Positions 51,728 through 59,220 of a DNA stretch of 64,000 bases are shown here, piece by piece. A program made the translations under genes and the position numbers. The notes below the pieces were generated by a model, which searched no databases, was not told the origin of the DNA, and saw only the letters and a program-made list of their open reading frames with translations. This DNA is from Sphingomonas lenta (GTDB lineage Bacteria > Pseudomonadota > Alphaproteobacteria > Sphingomonadales > Sphingomonadaceae), in assembly GCF_002288825.1 (NCBI RefSeq), contig NZ_NSLI01000005.1:124001-188000 (forward strand), in the 5' to 3' direction. Numbering within the stretch: position 1 is the stretch's first letter; each line of letters begins with the position of its first letter.

Positions 51728-52912
51728 TTAGATTAGCTCTACCGCGACGGCGGTGGCTTCGCCGCCGCCGATGCAGAGGCTGGCGATGCCCTTCTTGCCG
51801 CCGGTGCGCTCCAGCGCCGCCAACAACGTGGTGAGGATGCGCGCGCCGCTCGCGCCGATGGGGTGGCCGAGCGCGGTGGCGCCGCCGTTCACGTTCACTT
51901 TCTCGTGCGGCACGCCCAGATCCTTCATCCACGCCATAGGGACGCAGGCGAAGGCTTCGTTGATCTCGTAGAGGTCGACCTCGTTCGCGGACCAGCCGGT
52001 CTTGTCGAGCAGCTTGCGCACCGCGCCGACGGGGGCGGTGGTGAACTTGGCGGGCTCCTGCGCGTGAGCGGCGTGGCCGACGATGCGCGCGACGGGCTTC
52101 AGGCCCTTGGCGTCCGCGACCGATTGGCGCGTGACGACGAGCGCGGCGGCGCCGTCGGAGATGGACGAGCTGGACGCCGCGGTGATCGTGCCCTCCTTGG
52201 CGAAGGCGGCCTTGAGCTGGCGCAGCTTTACCGGGTCGCCGCGCGCGGGAGCCTCGTCGACCGTCACGACCTCCTCGCCCTTGCGCGTCTTCACGGTGAC
52301 GCCGACGATCTCGCGCTCGAACGAGCCGTCCTTCTGGGCGCGGAGCGCGCGGGTGAGCGACTCGACGGCGTAGTCGTCCTGCGCGTCGCGGGTGAACTGG
52401 TACTCGCGCGCGGTGTCCTCGGCGAAGGTGCCCATGGCGCGGCCGGCGTCGTACGCGTCCTCCAGGCCGTCGAGCATCATGTGGTCGAGCACGACGTCGT
52501 GGCCGATGCGCGCGCCCCCGCGCATCTTCTTGAGGATATAGGGCGCGTTCGACATCGACTCCATGCCGCCCGCGACGATCAGGTCGGCGGAGCCGGCCGC
52601 GATCATGTCGTGCGCGAAGATCGCCGCCTGCATGCCCGATCCGCAGACCTTGTTGACGGTGGTCGCCTCGACCGACTTGGGGAGCCCCGCGCCGATCGCC
52701 GCCTGGCGCGCGGGCGCTTGCCCCAAGCCGGCGGGGAGCACGCAGCCCATGAAGATCTTCTCGACGTCGTCCGGAGCCACGCCCGCGCGCTCGACCGCGG
52801 CCTTGACCGCCGTAGCACCCAGCTCGGTCGCGGACGCGCCCGACAGCGCGCCCTGGAACGAGCCCATGGGCGTGCGGGCGTAGGAGAGGATGACGACAGG
52901 GTCGGCGGTCAT
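51728..52912 (-). CDS. Acetyl-CoA C-acetyltransferase (thiolase)
   Basis: A 394-residue biosynthetic-type thiolase. Active-site C90 lies in VNKVCGSGM; the GHPIGASGAR block holds the catalytic His and CIGGGEA the second Cys. It condenses two acetyl-CoA to acetoacetyl-CoA, the first step to 3-hydroxybutyryl-CoA for PHA, or acts in degradation. It is alone here and not linked to a phaB gene. The gene is intact and starts at the ATG at 52912. Confidence 0.94.
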   Translation of the reverse strand: MTADPVVILSYARTPMGSFQGALSGASATELGATAVKAAVERAGVAPDDVEKIFMGCVLPAGLGQAPARQAAIGAGLPKSVEATTVNKVCGSGMQAAIFAHDMIAAGSADLIVAGGMESMSNAPYILKKMRGGARIGHDVVLDHMMLDGLEDAYDAGRAMGTFAEDTAREYQFTRDAQDDYAVESLTRALRAQKDGSFEREIVGVTVKTRKGEEVVTVDEAPARGDPVKLRQLKAAFAKEGTITAASSSSISDGAAALVVTRQSVADAKGLKPVARIVGHAAHAQEPAKFTTAPVGAVRKLLDKTGWSANEVDLYEINEAFACVPMAWMKDLGVPHEKVNVNGGATALGHPIGASGARILTTLLAALERTGGKKGIASLCIGGGEATAVAVELI

Positions 52913-53001
52913 GGCGTTCGCTCCGGCAAAGTGTGTTTCCCCGATCTAATGTTGCACGTGCGAAAAGGAAACGGGGGAGGGGTGGATGGGGCGGAAGTAC
53001 A

Positions 53002-53562
53002 CTAAAGTACACGCCCAGAACGCGGGGGTGCGGCGAACCACGCGTCGCGCTCCGCTTCGGCGGCGGCCAGCTTAGCTTCGCAACTTTCCCGCCCGTTCAG
53101 CAAATGCGTTGCGGCGTCGAGCAACTTTGTTGCGTCCACGCCGTCGCGCGCCCAGAGCGCGTCGCGCTTGTCGAGCGCGCGCAGCGCCGCATAGGCGAGG
53201 CGGCTGTCGTAAGTCGTGCGCCAGCCGACATGGCGGCCGCGGTGGAACACCTCGGTACGGCGCGCGACCATTCCGCCCGCCATGGCCGCGTCCAGCGCCT
53301 CGTCCGTGCCCCGGCGCTGCGCCTCGTCCCAGGCGCGCGCGAACGGGCTGTCGTCGCCCGCGCGGGCGCGGAGCTGATAGGCGGAGCGCGCCGAGCGCCC
53401 GACCGATCGCGCGGCGGCCGCGACCGTCCCGCACCGGGTCAGCGCGTCGATGAAAGCGCGCTGCACCTCCGCCGACCAGCCGTCGGCGCGGCGGCGGGCC
53501 TGGGGCACGGGGGCGAAGAGGAGGAGGTTGTCGTGCTTCTCGGGCGAGTCGTGCCGGTACAT
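53002..53562 (-). CDS. Uncharacterised HTH-like protein, paralogue 2
   Basis: A 186-residue protein that aligns with paralogue 1 (15996): GWSAEVQRAFIDALTRCGTV, VGRSARSAYQLRARAG, FARAWDEAQRRGTDEALDAA and TEVFHRGRHVGWRTTYDSRL match the same blocks in the same order. The HTH-like part is at about 29-67. The second half differs and is shorter. The ATG at 53562 is preferred because it keeps the 35-nt leader spacing of the paralogue; the open frame back to 53850 crosses into the divergent gene. Function is unknown. Confidence 0.72.
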   Translation of the reverse strand: MYRHDSPEKHDNLLLFAPVPQARRRADGWSAEVQRAFIDALTRCGTVAAAARSVGRSARSAYQLRARAGDDSPFARAWDEAQRRGTDEALDAAMAGGMVARRTEVFHRGRHVGWRTTYDSRLAYAALRALDKRDALWARDGVDATKLLDAATHLLNGRESCEAKLAAAEAERDAWFAAPPRSGRVL

Positions 53563-53597
53563 AGCGGGAACGCTGGCACAAGGCGGGGGCTGTAGGA
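53563..53597 (-). promoter_or_regulatory. Conserved 35-nt leader, copy 2 (TCCTACA motif)
   Basis: On the minus strand TCCTACAGCCCCCGCCTT begins 35 nt before the ATG at 53562, matching the leader at 15961 in sequence and distance. The match is strongest in the first 14 bases. Confidence 0.55.
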
Positions 53598-53749
53598 AAG
53601 GGATTTTAACTGCACGGACGCATGCTGCAGGGGCAGAGCGCTCGGCGCTGGATGCGAACGCTTGAAGGACGTATCCGCGGTTGCGATGCAGCGCGACGAA
53701 TAGTCGCAATCTGCCTTGTGCGCCCCGCTGACAGCGATAGCCTTGCACC

Positions 53750-54844
53750 ATGCGCGAGCTCTTACAGGAGGTGTTGACCCTCCAATCTGATTTCTCATCA
53801 CAGAATACCCCCGCCATGCAGGTGCGGGGCAATCTAATACGTAACGTCATCCCCGAGGAACTTAGGCGCTGGCGTGCGGTTCAACCTCAAGCCCTGCTAC
53901 CTTTTCGCGGGCGATTGAACGTCCAGGGGCGCGACGGAACGGGCCTAAAGACGTTTGTACCGTGGGTCCGCATCCGCTCACCCGAAATGTCACCTTCGGC
54001 GCAAAGCGGCTGGTATGTGGTCTACTTGTTCCGTCAGGACGGCACGGGCGTAGCGCTTTGCGTAAGCCACGGTTCCACCCGGTTCGACGGGCGCGAGTTT
54101 AAGCCCCGAACCGCCGAGGAAGCAGCATCGCTTATGGCGTGGGGAAGAGCTCTTATCCGGAGCCAGGCGTTTAACTTTGGCATGGTCGAAGGTGTGGACC
54201 TCGGCTCCGCGGCAACGTTGTCCAAGGCGTACGAGAGTACGACCGCATTCTCTAAGACCTATGCCGCCAATGCTGTCCCTGATGATGCAACCCTCGCCCG
54301 TGAGGCTGAACGCGCGGTCGCACTGATTGCTGAGCTATATCGCGCTCAAGAGCTAGGCCGGGCTCCAGACGCCCCTCCGCCCGAACTTATCGAAGCCGAC
54401 AATGCGGTGAGTACAGTATCTCGCCCCGGCTCCACCCGACAGTCGAGCAAGGGGCAGGGCTTTGGCTTGAGCGCACCCGAGCGCAAAGCGGTGGAGGCGC
54501 ACGCAATGAGCCTAGCCGCTGCCTGGTTAGCTGCGAACGGGTTTACTGCCATCCGCGACGTACATGCCGCATACTCCTGCGACTATTTGGCGACCCGCAA
54601 CGGGGTGGAGCATCATGTGGAGGTCAAAGGCACGACCTCCCCCTATGGCAAGGTCATCCTTACCGCTAACGAGGTGGAGCTGCACCGGCGAACCCACCCC
54701 ACGAACCTACTCATCGTGGTGCACGGAATTGACCTGATAGACGCCCGTACCAAGGCCACCGGTGGAGAGGTGACAGTTCTTGATCCCTTGGTAATTGAGA
54801 ACTGTACGCTGACGCCCCTTAGCTTTGCATGCCTGCTGCCCTGA
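53750..54844 (+). CDS. DUF3578 (McrB N-terminal-like)-DUF3883 predicted nuclease
   Basis: A 364-residue protein of two parts. Residues 1-180 resemble the MrcB N-terminal domain (DUF3578): LLQEVLTLQSDF, GWYVVYLFRQDGTGVALCVSHG and GREFKPRTAEEAASLMAWGR. Residues 245-360 resemble DUF3883, with D278 (CDYLATRNG) and E291-x-K293 (HVEVKGTTSPYGK) in a PD-(D/E)xK nuclease arrangement. No AAA+ GTPase domain is present. The domain pair suggests a single-chain restriction-type enzyme, possibly for modified DNA. It opens the lower-GC accessory patch. The family names are from memory. Confidence 0.75.
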   Translation: MRELLQEVLTLQSDFSSQNTPAMQVRGNLIRNVIPEELRRWRAVQPQALLPFRGRLNVQGRDGTGLKTFVPWVRIRSPEMSPSAQSGWYVVYLFRQDGTGVALCVSHGSTRFDGREFKPRTAEEAASLMAWGRALIRSQAFNFGMVEGVDLGSAATLSKAYESTTAFSKTYAANAVPDDATLAREAERAVALIAELYRAQELGRAPDAPPPELIEADNAVSTVSRPGSTRQSSKGQGFGLSAPERKAVEAHAMSLAAAWLAANGFTAIRDVHAAYSCDYLATRNGVEHHVEVKGTTSPYGKVILTANEVELHRRTHPTNLLIVVHGIDLIDARTKATGGEVTVLDPLVIENCTLTPLSFACLLP

Positions 54845-54938
54845 CCGCTAGCAGAAGCAGAGCTCGATAAGGACCTAGGCTCGGGTCGAGAAGGCGCACC
54901 GGAGATGCCGTCGCCCCGTAAGGTATCAGGAAGGAGCT

Positions 54939-55025
54939 GTGCAGGAATTTTCGCTTTTGGTCGATGTCTATGCGGGTTGGAAGAAGGCCGCCGAGTTTAC
55001 GCTTCGTCGCTTATTGCCACGCTAG
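54939..55025 (+). CDS. Candidate 28-residue small ORF
   Basis: A GTG at 54939 with AAGGAG directly upstream opens a 28-residue frame (QEFSLLVDVYAGWKKAAEFT, then LRRLLPR) closed by TAG at 55023. The spacing to AAGGAG is only two nt, which is short. It could be a leader peptide or chance. No homologue is known to me. Confidence 0.25.
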   Translation: MQEFSLLVDVYAGWKKAAEFTLRRLLPR

Positions 55026-55035
55026 GAAGTCGCGC

Positions 55036-55050
55036 TAAGCTGTTAGCTTA
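55036..55050. promoter_or_regulatory. Inverted repeat upstream of the 283-residue hypothetical
   Basis: TAAGCT-GTT-AGCTTA is a perfect 6-3-6 inverted repeat, 20 bp before the GTG at 55070. It could be an operator or a short hairpin near the ribosome binding site. Confidence 0.35.
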
Positions 55051-55069
55051 TGGAGTGGGGAGCAGGTCA

Positions 55070-55921
55070 GTGGATTTCTTGTTAAAATATGAGGGCCGCC
55101 TAGCAGACGATCACGAACTTGATTTCTATGACGCAGCAAAAGCCATGTCCGGCTTTCAACGTTCTCTAGCTCTGACGGCGCACCTGGTTGCAAATGGCGA
55201 GATTATAACTCAAGCACCGTCGCTGAAAAACGCCCGCATTCTAGTCGCCACGCCACGCCCTGGTTCATGGGAAGTAGTTGCTTCAGTCATCGGCGGGCTC
55301 TGGGTTATTGGCAATGCGAAAAAGGACTCCCCTTTTGGGCATCTTGTATACTCTGTGTATGACTACGTTATTACGCAGACGCTTGGCTTTCCAGTAGACT
55401 ACAATCAAAGCCTTTTCAAACAAAACTCAGCAGAATTAGAGAAGAAGAACATCACACCTGCTAAGCTGGACAGCCTGACCGAAAAGGTTGAGGGCAGTGT
55501 CGCCGATATGCATCGACCAATTGTGGTATCTCGGACCGCAGAGCATGCCGACCTTTTTGCAGGTCGCGTGGCTAACCAGCGAATTAGACTTGGTAGAGAG
55601 CTGAATGAAGAGAGTAACGACTATATACGACAGACCTTGATCGACAAGTTTCCTACTCTTGTTGAAGGTGTTGTCTCCAGCTACAACAGAAATACATACA
55701 GCGGCAGATTGTATGTGTTCGAGGAACAGAGACCTATCAGCTTCGAGCTTATAGATGGTGCAAAGACCAAGCCTAACATTACTAATGTGACCACTAGTCT
55801 TCGGACAGGCGCGATTGAGCGAGGTACTAGAGATGGGGCTGTAAGGATGAAGGGATTTCGAGTAACAAGCTCTACAGGACGTCTGAAAGGGTTTCGAGTT
55901 CTTTCAGTTGAGTACCTGTAG
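55070..55921 (+). CDS. Uncharacterised accessory protein (DUF7946-like)
   Basis: A 283-residue protein that I do not recognise functionally. The start VDFLLKYEGRLADDHELDFY and the block FGHLVYSVYDYVITQTLGFP recall a family of phage- and island-encoded hypotheticals (DUF7946 by memory). A beta-rich second half contains VEGVVSSYNRNTYSGRLYVFEEQRP. The GTG at 55070 is chosen for GGAG eight nt upstream and the family-like start; the frame opens earlier at 54905. Codon use is clearly lower-GC than in the flanks, with ATA, AGA and TTA codons, indicating transfer. Its 3' end overlaps the convergent gene by 50 bp. Confidence 0.6.
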   Translation: MDFLLKYEGRLADDHELDFYDAAKAMSGFQRSLALTAHLVANGEIITQAPSLKNARILVATPRPGSWEVVASVIGGLWVIGNAKKDSPFGHLVYSVYDYVITQTLGFPVDYNQSLFKQNSAELEKKNITPAKLDSLTEKVEGSVADMHRPIVVSRTAEHADLFAGRVANQRIRLGRELNEESNDYIRQTLIDKFPTLVEGVVSSYNRNTYSGRLYVFEEQRPISFELIDGAKTKPNITNVTTSLRTGAIERGTRDGAVRMKGFRVTSSTGRLKGFRVLSVEYL

Positions 55922-56333
55922 CACCGTTCTCCTGCGCCAATCTGCGCAACGCAGTAAGCGCAATTCGCCGCTGCCCATTCTTCTGCATTGCTCCCGCCCG
56001 TTCCCACGCGGGTTGGCCAGGACCGTCGTACACGAGCTCTGCTGACTCAGGATCAACGACCCGCAGAACCACCAGCCTGTCGCAACATGAGTACATCGAC
56101 ACTGCCTTGCCCGCCGTCATCTTGATCTGAACGTCACCATCCGCATCATAGGCGTCATGAGTAGCTCGTGATGGCGGGTAGAGCGTCAAGCCCAGCGCCT
56201 CTGCCGCCACCACTTCCCCTATCGAGCCGACCACATGTCCATCGGGTGTGAATGGGCGTCCTGGATATCGAGCCTGTAAGTCCGCAACCGCTTCGTAGAT
56301 TCGGCGCACTTCGGGCGGGAGGTTAATTCGCAT
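55872..56333 (-). CDS. Small nuclease-fold candidate (DUF6998-like)
   Basis: A 153-residue protein with VGSIGEVVAAEALGL at residues 35-49 and HDAYDADGDVQIKMTAGK at 59-76. E40, D67, Q69 and K71 form an E...DxQxK pattern like that of PD-(D/E)xK nucleases. I recall this family as DUF6998, often in accessory regions. The ATG at 56333 is preferred to a TTG at 56375. It is convergent with the 283-residue gene and overlaps it by 50 bp. Nuclease activity is an inference from the motif only. Confidence 0.6.
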   Translation of the reverse strand: MRINLPPEVRRIYEAVADLQARYPGRPFTPDGHVVGSIGEVVAAEALGLTLYPPSRATHDAYDADGDVQIKMTAGKAVSMYSCCDRLVVLRVVDPESAELVYDGPGQPAWERAGAMQKNGQRRIALTALRRLAQENGATGTQLKELETLSDVL

Positions 56334-56493
56334 AATCTCGCGACCATACGCGGAAACTTCGGGAGAGGAAGGCAAGGTGTGGTTAATACACCAACCCTAA
56401 CCGAAGCCGTACTAGATTGTTGGGCGAAATGTGCGATCGTTAGCGAGTAGGCCGAAGTTACAATCTAATTTTAGTGGCTTATAGACAGGAATA

Positions 56494-56512
56494 GCGGAGC
56501 GGGAGGGATTCG
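56494..56512 (-). other. tRNA-Ser 3'-end-like fragment (possible old attachment site)
   Basis: On the minus strand the sequence ends GAATCCCTCCCGCTCCGCT, which resembles the 3' 19 bases of a tRNA-Ser. The T-stem does not pair and no tRNA body follows, so it is not a tRNA gene. It lies at the right edge of the lower-GC patch, which may mark an old integration. The rest of 56334-56608 shows no gene. Confidence 0.3.
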
Positions 56513-56608
56513 TACGTCCGTTTGTCCCCTTGTGGCTACTTCAGTGACGCGCAAGCCGCCGCACTTGGCGCTTAGCGCCCGCTCTACGTCCCGCTACTAT
56601 CCTCTCCC

Positions 56609-57349
56609 GTGCTCCTCCCCATCCTCCTCGCCCTGGTCGGCGCGATCGTCGGCAGCTTCCTCGCCACGCTGGTGGTGCGCTGGCCGGAGGGGCGGTCGGT
56701 GGTCGCGGGGCGGTCGGCGTGTGACGGGTGCGGGCGGCCGCTCCGCGCGTGGGAGCTCGTGCCGCTGGTGAGCGCGCTCGGCTTACGCGGGCGGTGCGCC
56801 GCGTGCGGGAGGCGGATCGATCCGGTGCATGGGCGGGTGGAGCTCGCCTGCTCGGCCATGGGGTTGGGCGCTGGGCTGGTGGCGCCCTGGCCGGAGGCGG
56901 CGGCGGGGGCGGTGTTCGGGTGGCTGCTCGTGGCGCTGGCGGCGCTGGACTGGCGGCATTTCTGGTTGCCCGACCGGCTGACCGGCCTGCTCGCGCTGGG
57001 CGGGCTGCTGAGCGCGGCGGTCGCGCCGCCCGGCGTCGCGGACCGGCTGATCGGGGGGGCGGCGGGTTTCGGGAGCTTGTGGGTGATCGCGTGGGGCTAC
57101 CGCCGGTTCCGCGGGCGCGAGGGGATGGGCGGGGGGGACCCCAAGCTGATGGGCGCGATCGGGCTGTGGCTCGGGTGGCGGCTGCTGCCCGGCGTGCTCG
57201 TCGTGGCGGGGATGGTGGGCTTGGGCGTGGTGCTGTTCCGGCGGTGGCGGGGCGAGGCGGTGGCGGCCGACAGCGCCTTGCCGTTCGGCGCGCTGCTCGC
57301 CGTGGCGACTTATCCGGCGTGGCTGCTCATGATATCGGTGGAGCCATGA
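56609..57349 (+). CDS. Type IV prepilin peptidase / leader peptidase (A24)
   Basis: A 246-residue polytopic aspartyl protease. The zinc-like tetracysteine loop is C40-x2-C43 (CDGCGRPL) and CAACGRRIDPVHGRVE; catalytic Asp blocks are ALDWRHFWLPDRL and GMGGGDPKLMGAIGLWLGW. It cleaves and N-methylates type IV pilin-like or type II secretion pseudopilins at the inner membrane. Start is GTG at 56609. The next gene begins at its stop (ATGA). No pilin genes are in the window. Confidence 0.93.
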   Translation: MLLPILLALVGAIVGSFLATLVVRWPEGRSVVAGRSACDGCGRPLRAWELVPLVSALGLRGRCAACGRRIDPVHGRVELACSAMGLGAGLVAPWPEAAAGAVFGWLLVALAALDWRHFWLPDRLTGLLALGGLLSAAVAPPGVADRLIGGAAGFGSLWVIAWGYRRFRGREGMGGGDPKLMGAIGLWLGWRLLPGVLVVAGMVGLGVVLFRRWRGEAVAADSALPFGALLAVATYPAWLLMISVEP

Positions 57350-57750
57350 TGCTCATCACACTCGCGCTCCTGATGCAGGAGGCGCCCGTGCTCGGGCCCA
57401 TCGGCCGGCAGGCGCTGCCGTCCAAGGGCTGCGCCGCCTATTTGTGGAACAATGGGCCGAAGCGCCAGCTCGTCGCGATGGCGACCGCCGAGCCGGGGGT
57501 GATCCGGTTGCACCTCGACGGGAAGACGGTGGACGTGGCGCGGGCCGAGGCGCGGGGAGCCGCGGGCTTCGGGTTCGCGGGTACGACCGAGTATCGCGGG
57601 CCGGACGTGATGGCGGTGCTCGACATGACGGTGCAGACCAGGGGCGACCTGTCGGGGGGCGCGGTGGTGCCGGCGGCGACGCTCCGGGTCGAGCGTCCGG
57701 GGCGCGACGTGCTGGTGGCGCCGGTGGCGGGGCTGATCGGGTGCGTGTGA
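57346..57750 (+). CDS. Conserved hypothetical protein (134 residues)
   Basis: A 134-residue protein starting MMLITLALLMQEAPVLGP, a short hydrophobic N-terminus that could be a signal or anchor. The rest is beta-rich with CAAYLWNNGPKRQLVAM and GPDVMAVLDMTVQT. Coupled at both ends: ATGA with the prepilin peptidase and GTGA with the aldehyde dehydrogenase. I cannot assign a function. Confidence 0.6.
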   Translation: MMLITLALLMQEAPVLGPIGRQALPSKGCAAYLWNNGPKRQLVAMATAEPGVIRLHLDGKTVDVARAEARGAAGFGFAGTTEYRGPDVMAVLDMTVQTRGDLSGGAVVPAATLRVERPGRDVLVAPVAGLIGCV

Positions 57751-59156
57751 CGCTGGACCGCCAGCGCGCGGCGTTCGACGCGGCGATGCCGGAGCCGCTG
57801 GCGGTGCGGCGCGACCGGCTGAAGCGCGCGGCGGCGATGGTGCGGGATAACGCCGAGCGGTTCTGCGACGCCTTGTCGGAGGATTTCGGGCACCGGAGCC
57901 GCGAGCAGTCGATGATGACGGACATCGCGGGCTCGATCGCGCCGACCAGCCACGCGCTGAAGCATCTGGACCGCTGGGCCAGGCCGGAGCGGCGTGGCGT
58001 TCAGTTCCCGCTGGGGCTGCTGGGGGTCAGGGCCTGGATCGAGTACCAGCCGCTGGGCGTGGTGGGCGTGATCGCGCCGTGGAACTTCCCGGTGAACCTG
58101 GTGATGAGCCCGCTCGCCGGCGTGTTCGCGGCCGGGAACCGCGCGATGGTCAAGCTGAGCGAGTACACGCCCGCTACGGCGGCGCTGTTCGAGGAGGTCC
58201 GGCCCAAATACTTCGCGGAGGAGGAGCTCGCCTTCGTGTCGGGCGGGCCGGAGGTGGGCCGCGCCTTCGCGGAGCTGCCGTTCGACCACCTGCTGTTCAC
58301 GGGGGCGACGGGGATCGGGCGGCACATCCTGCACGCGGCGGCCGACAACCTGACACCGGTGACGCTGGAGCTGGGCGGCAAGTCGCCCGCGATCATCGGA
58401 ACCGGCGCAGACCTGCGCCAAGCGACCGAGCGGATCGCGATGGGGAAGATGCTCAACGCCGGGCAGATCTGCCTCGCGCCTGATTATGTGCTCGCGCCGG
58501 AAGCGCAGGAGCAGGCGGTGGTGGACGGCGTGCGCGCGGCGGTGTCCGCCATGTACCCGACGCTGCTAGGGAATCCGGATTACACCTCGGTGATCAACGA
58601 CCGGCACCACCAGCGGCTGCACGAGTGGCTGGACGACGCGCGCGCTAAGGGCGCGCGGGTGGAGGTGGTGAACCCTGCGCAAGAGGGCTTCGCGGGGTCG
58701 AACAGCCGCAAGATGCCGCTGCACATCGTGCGGGACGTGACCGACGACATGACGCTGATGCGGGAGGAGATCTTCGGGCCGGTGCTGCCGGTCGTGCCCT
58801 ATCGCGGCATCGACGACGCGATCGCGCGGGTCCGGCGGGGCGGGCGGCCGCTCGGGCTCTACTATTTCGGGCCGGACGCGGCCGAGCGGCGGCGCGTGCT
58901 CGACCGGACGCATTCGGGCGGCGTGACGCTGGACGACGTGCTGTTCCACGTGTCGATGGAGGACCTGCCCTTCGGGGGCGTGGGGCCCTCGGGCATGGGC
59001 GCGTACCACGGGCGCGACGGGTTCCGGACGTTCAGCCACGCGCGTGCCGTGTACAAGCAGGCGAGGGTGGACGTGGCGAAGCTCGCGGGGCTCAAGCCGC
59101 CCTATGGCGCGGCGACCCGCAAGTCGGTCGAGCGTCAGATCGGGAAGCCGCGCTGA
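57747..59156 (+). CDS. Coniferyl aldehyde dehydrogenase-like NAD(P)+ aldehyde dehydrogenase
   Basis: A 469-residue ALDH. VIAPWNFPVNLVMSPLAGVF is the cofactor/Asn region, TPVTLELGGKSPAII holds the general-base Glu and LNAGQICLAPDYV the catalytic Cys. The C-terminal MGAYHGRDGFRTFSHARAVY fits the coniferyl aldehyde dehydrogenase (CalB) group. It oxidises aromatic or medium-chain aldehydes. The GTG at 57747 overlaps the preceding stop; a GTG at 57741 is equally possible. Confidence 0.88.
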   Translation: MTLDRQRAAFDAAMPEPLAVRRDRLKRAAAMVRDNAERFCDALSEDFGHRSREQSMMTDIAGSIAPTSHALKHLDRWARPERRGVQFPLGLLGVRAWIEYQPLGVVGVIAPWNFPVNLVMSPLAGVFAAGNRAMVKLSEYTPATAALFEEVRPKYFAEEELAFVSGGPEVGRAFAELPFDHLLFTGATGIGRHILHAAADNLTPVTLELGGKSPAIIGTGADLRQATERIAMGKMLNAGQICLAPDYVLAPEAQEQAVVDGVRAAVSAMYPTLLGNPDYTSVINDRHHQRLHEWLDDARAKGARVEVVNPAQEGFAGSNSRKMPLHIVRDVTDDMTLMREEIFGPVLPVVPYRGIDDAIARVRRGGRPLGLYYFGPDAAERRRVLDRTHSGGVTLDDVLFHVSMEDLPFGGVGPSGMGAYHGRDGFRTFSHARAVYKQARVDVAKLAGLKPPYGAATRKSVERQIGKPR

Positions 59157-59220
59157 ATTAAGCGGTTGCCAAGTTTCCGAATGTAGGAATAACCATTCGG
59201 GCCGGGTGTATTGAGGGGGC

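Noticed and set aside
56494..56535. A tRNA-Ser gene
   Set aside because: Only the 3' 19 bases match; the T-stem does not pair and no anticodon arm exists.
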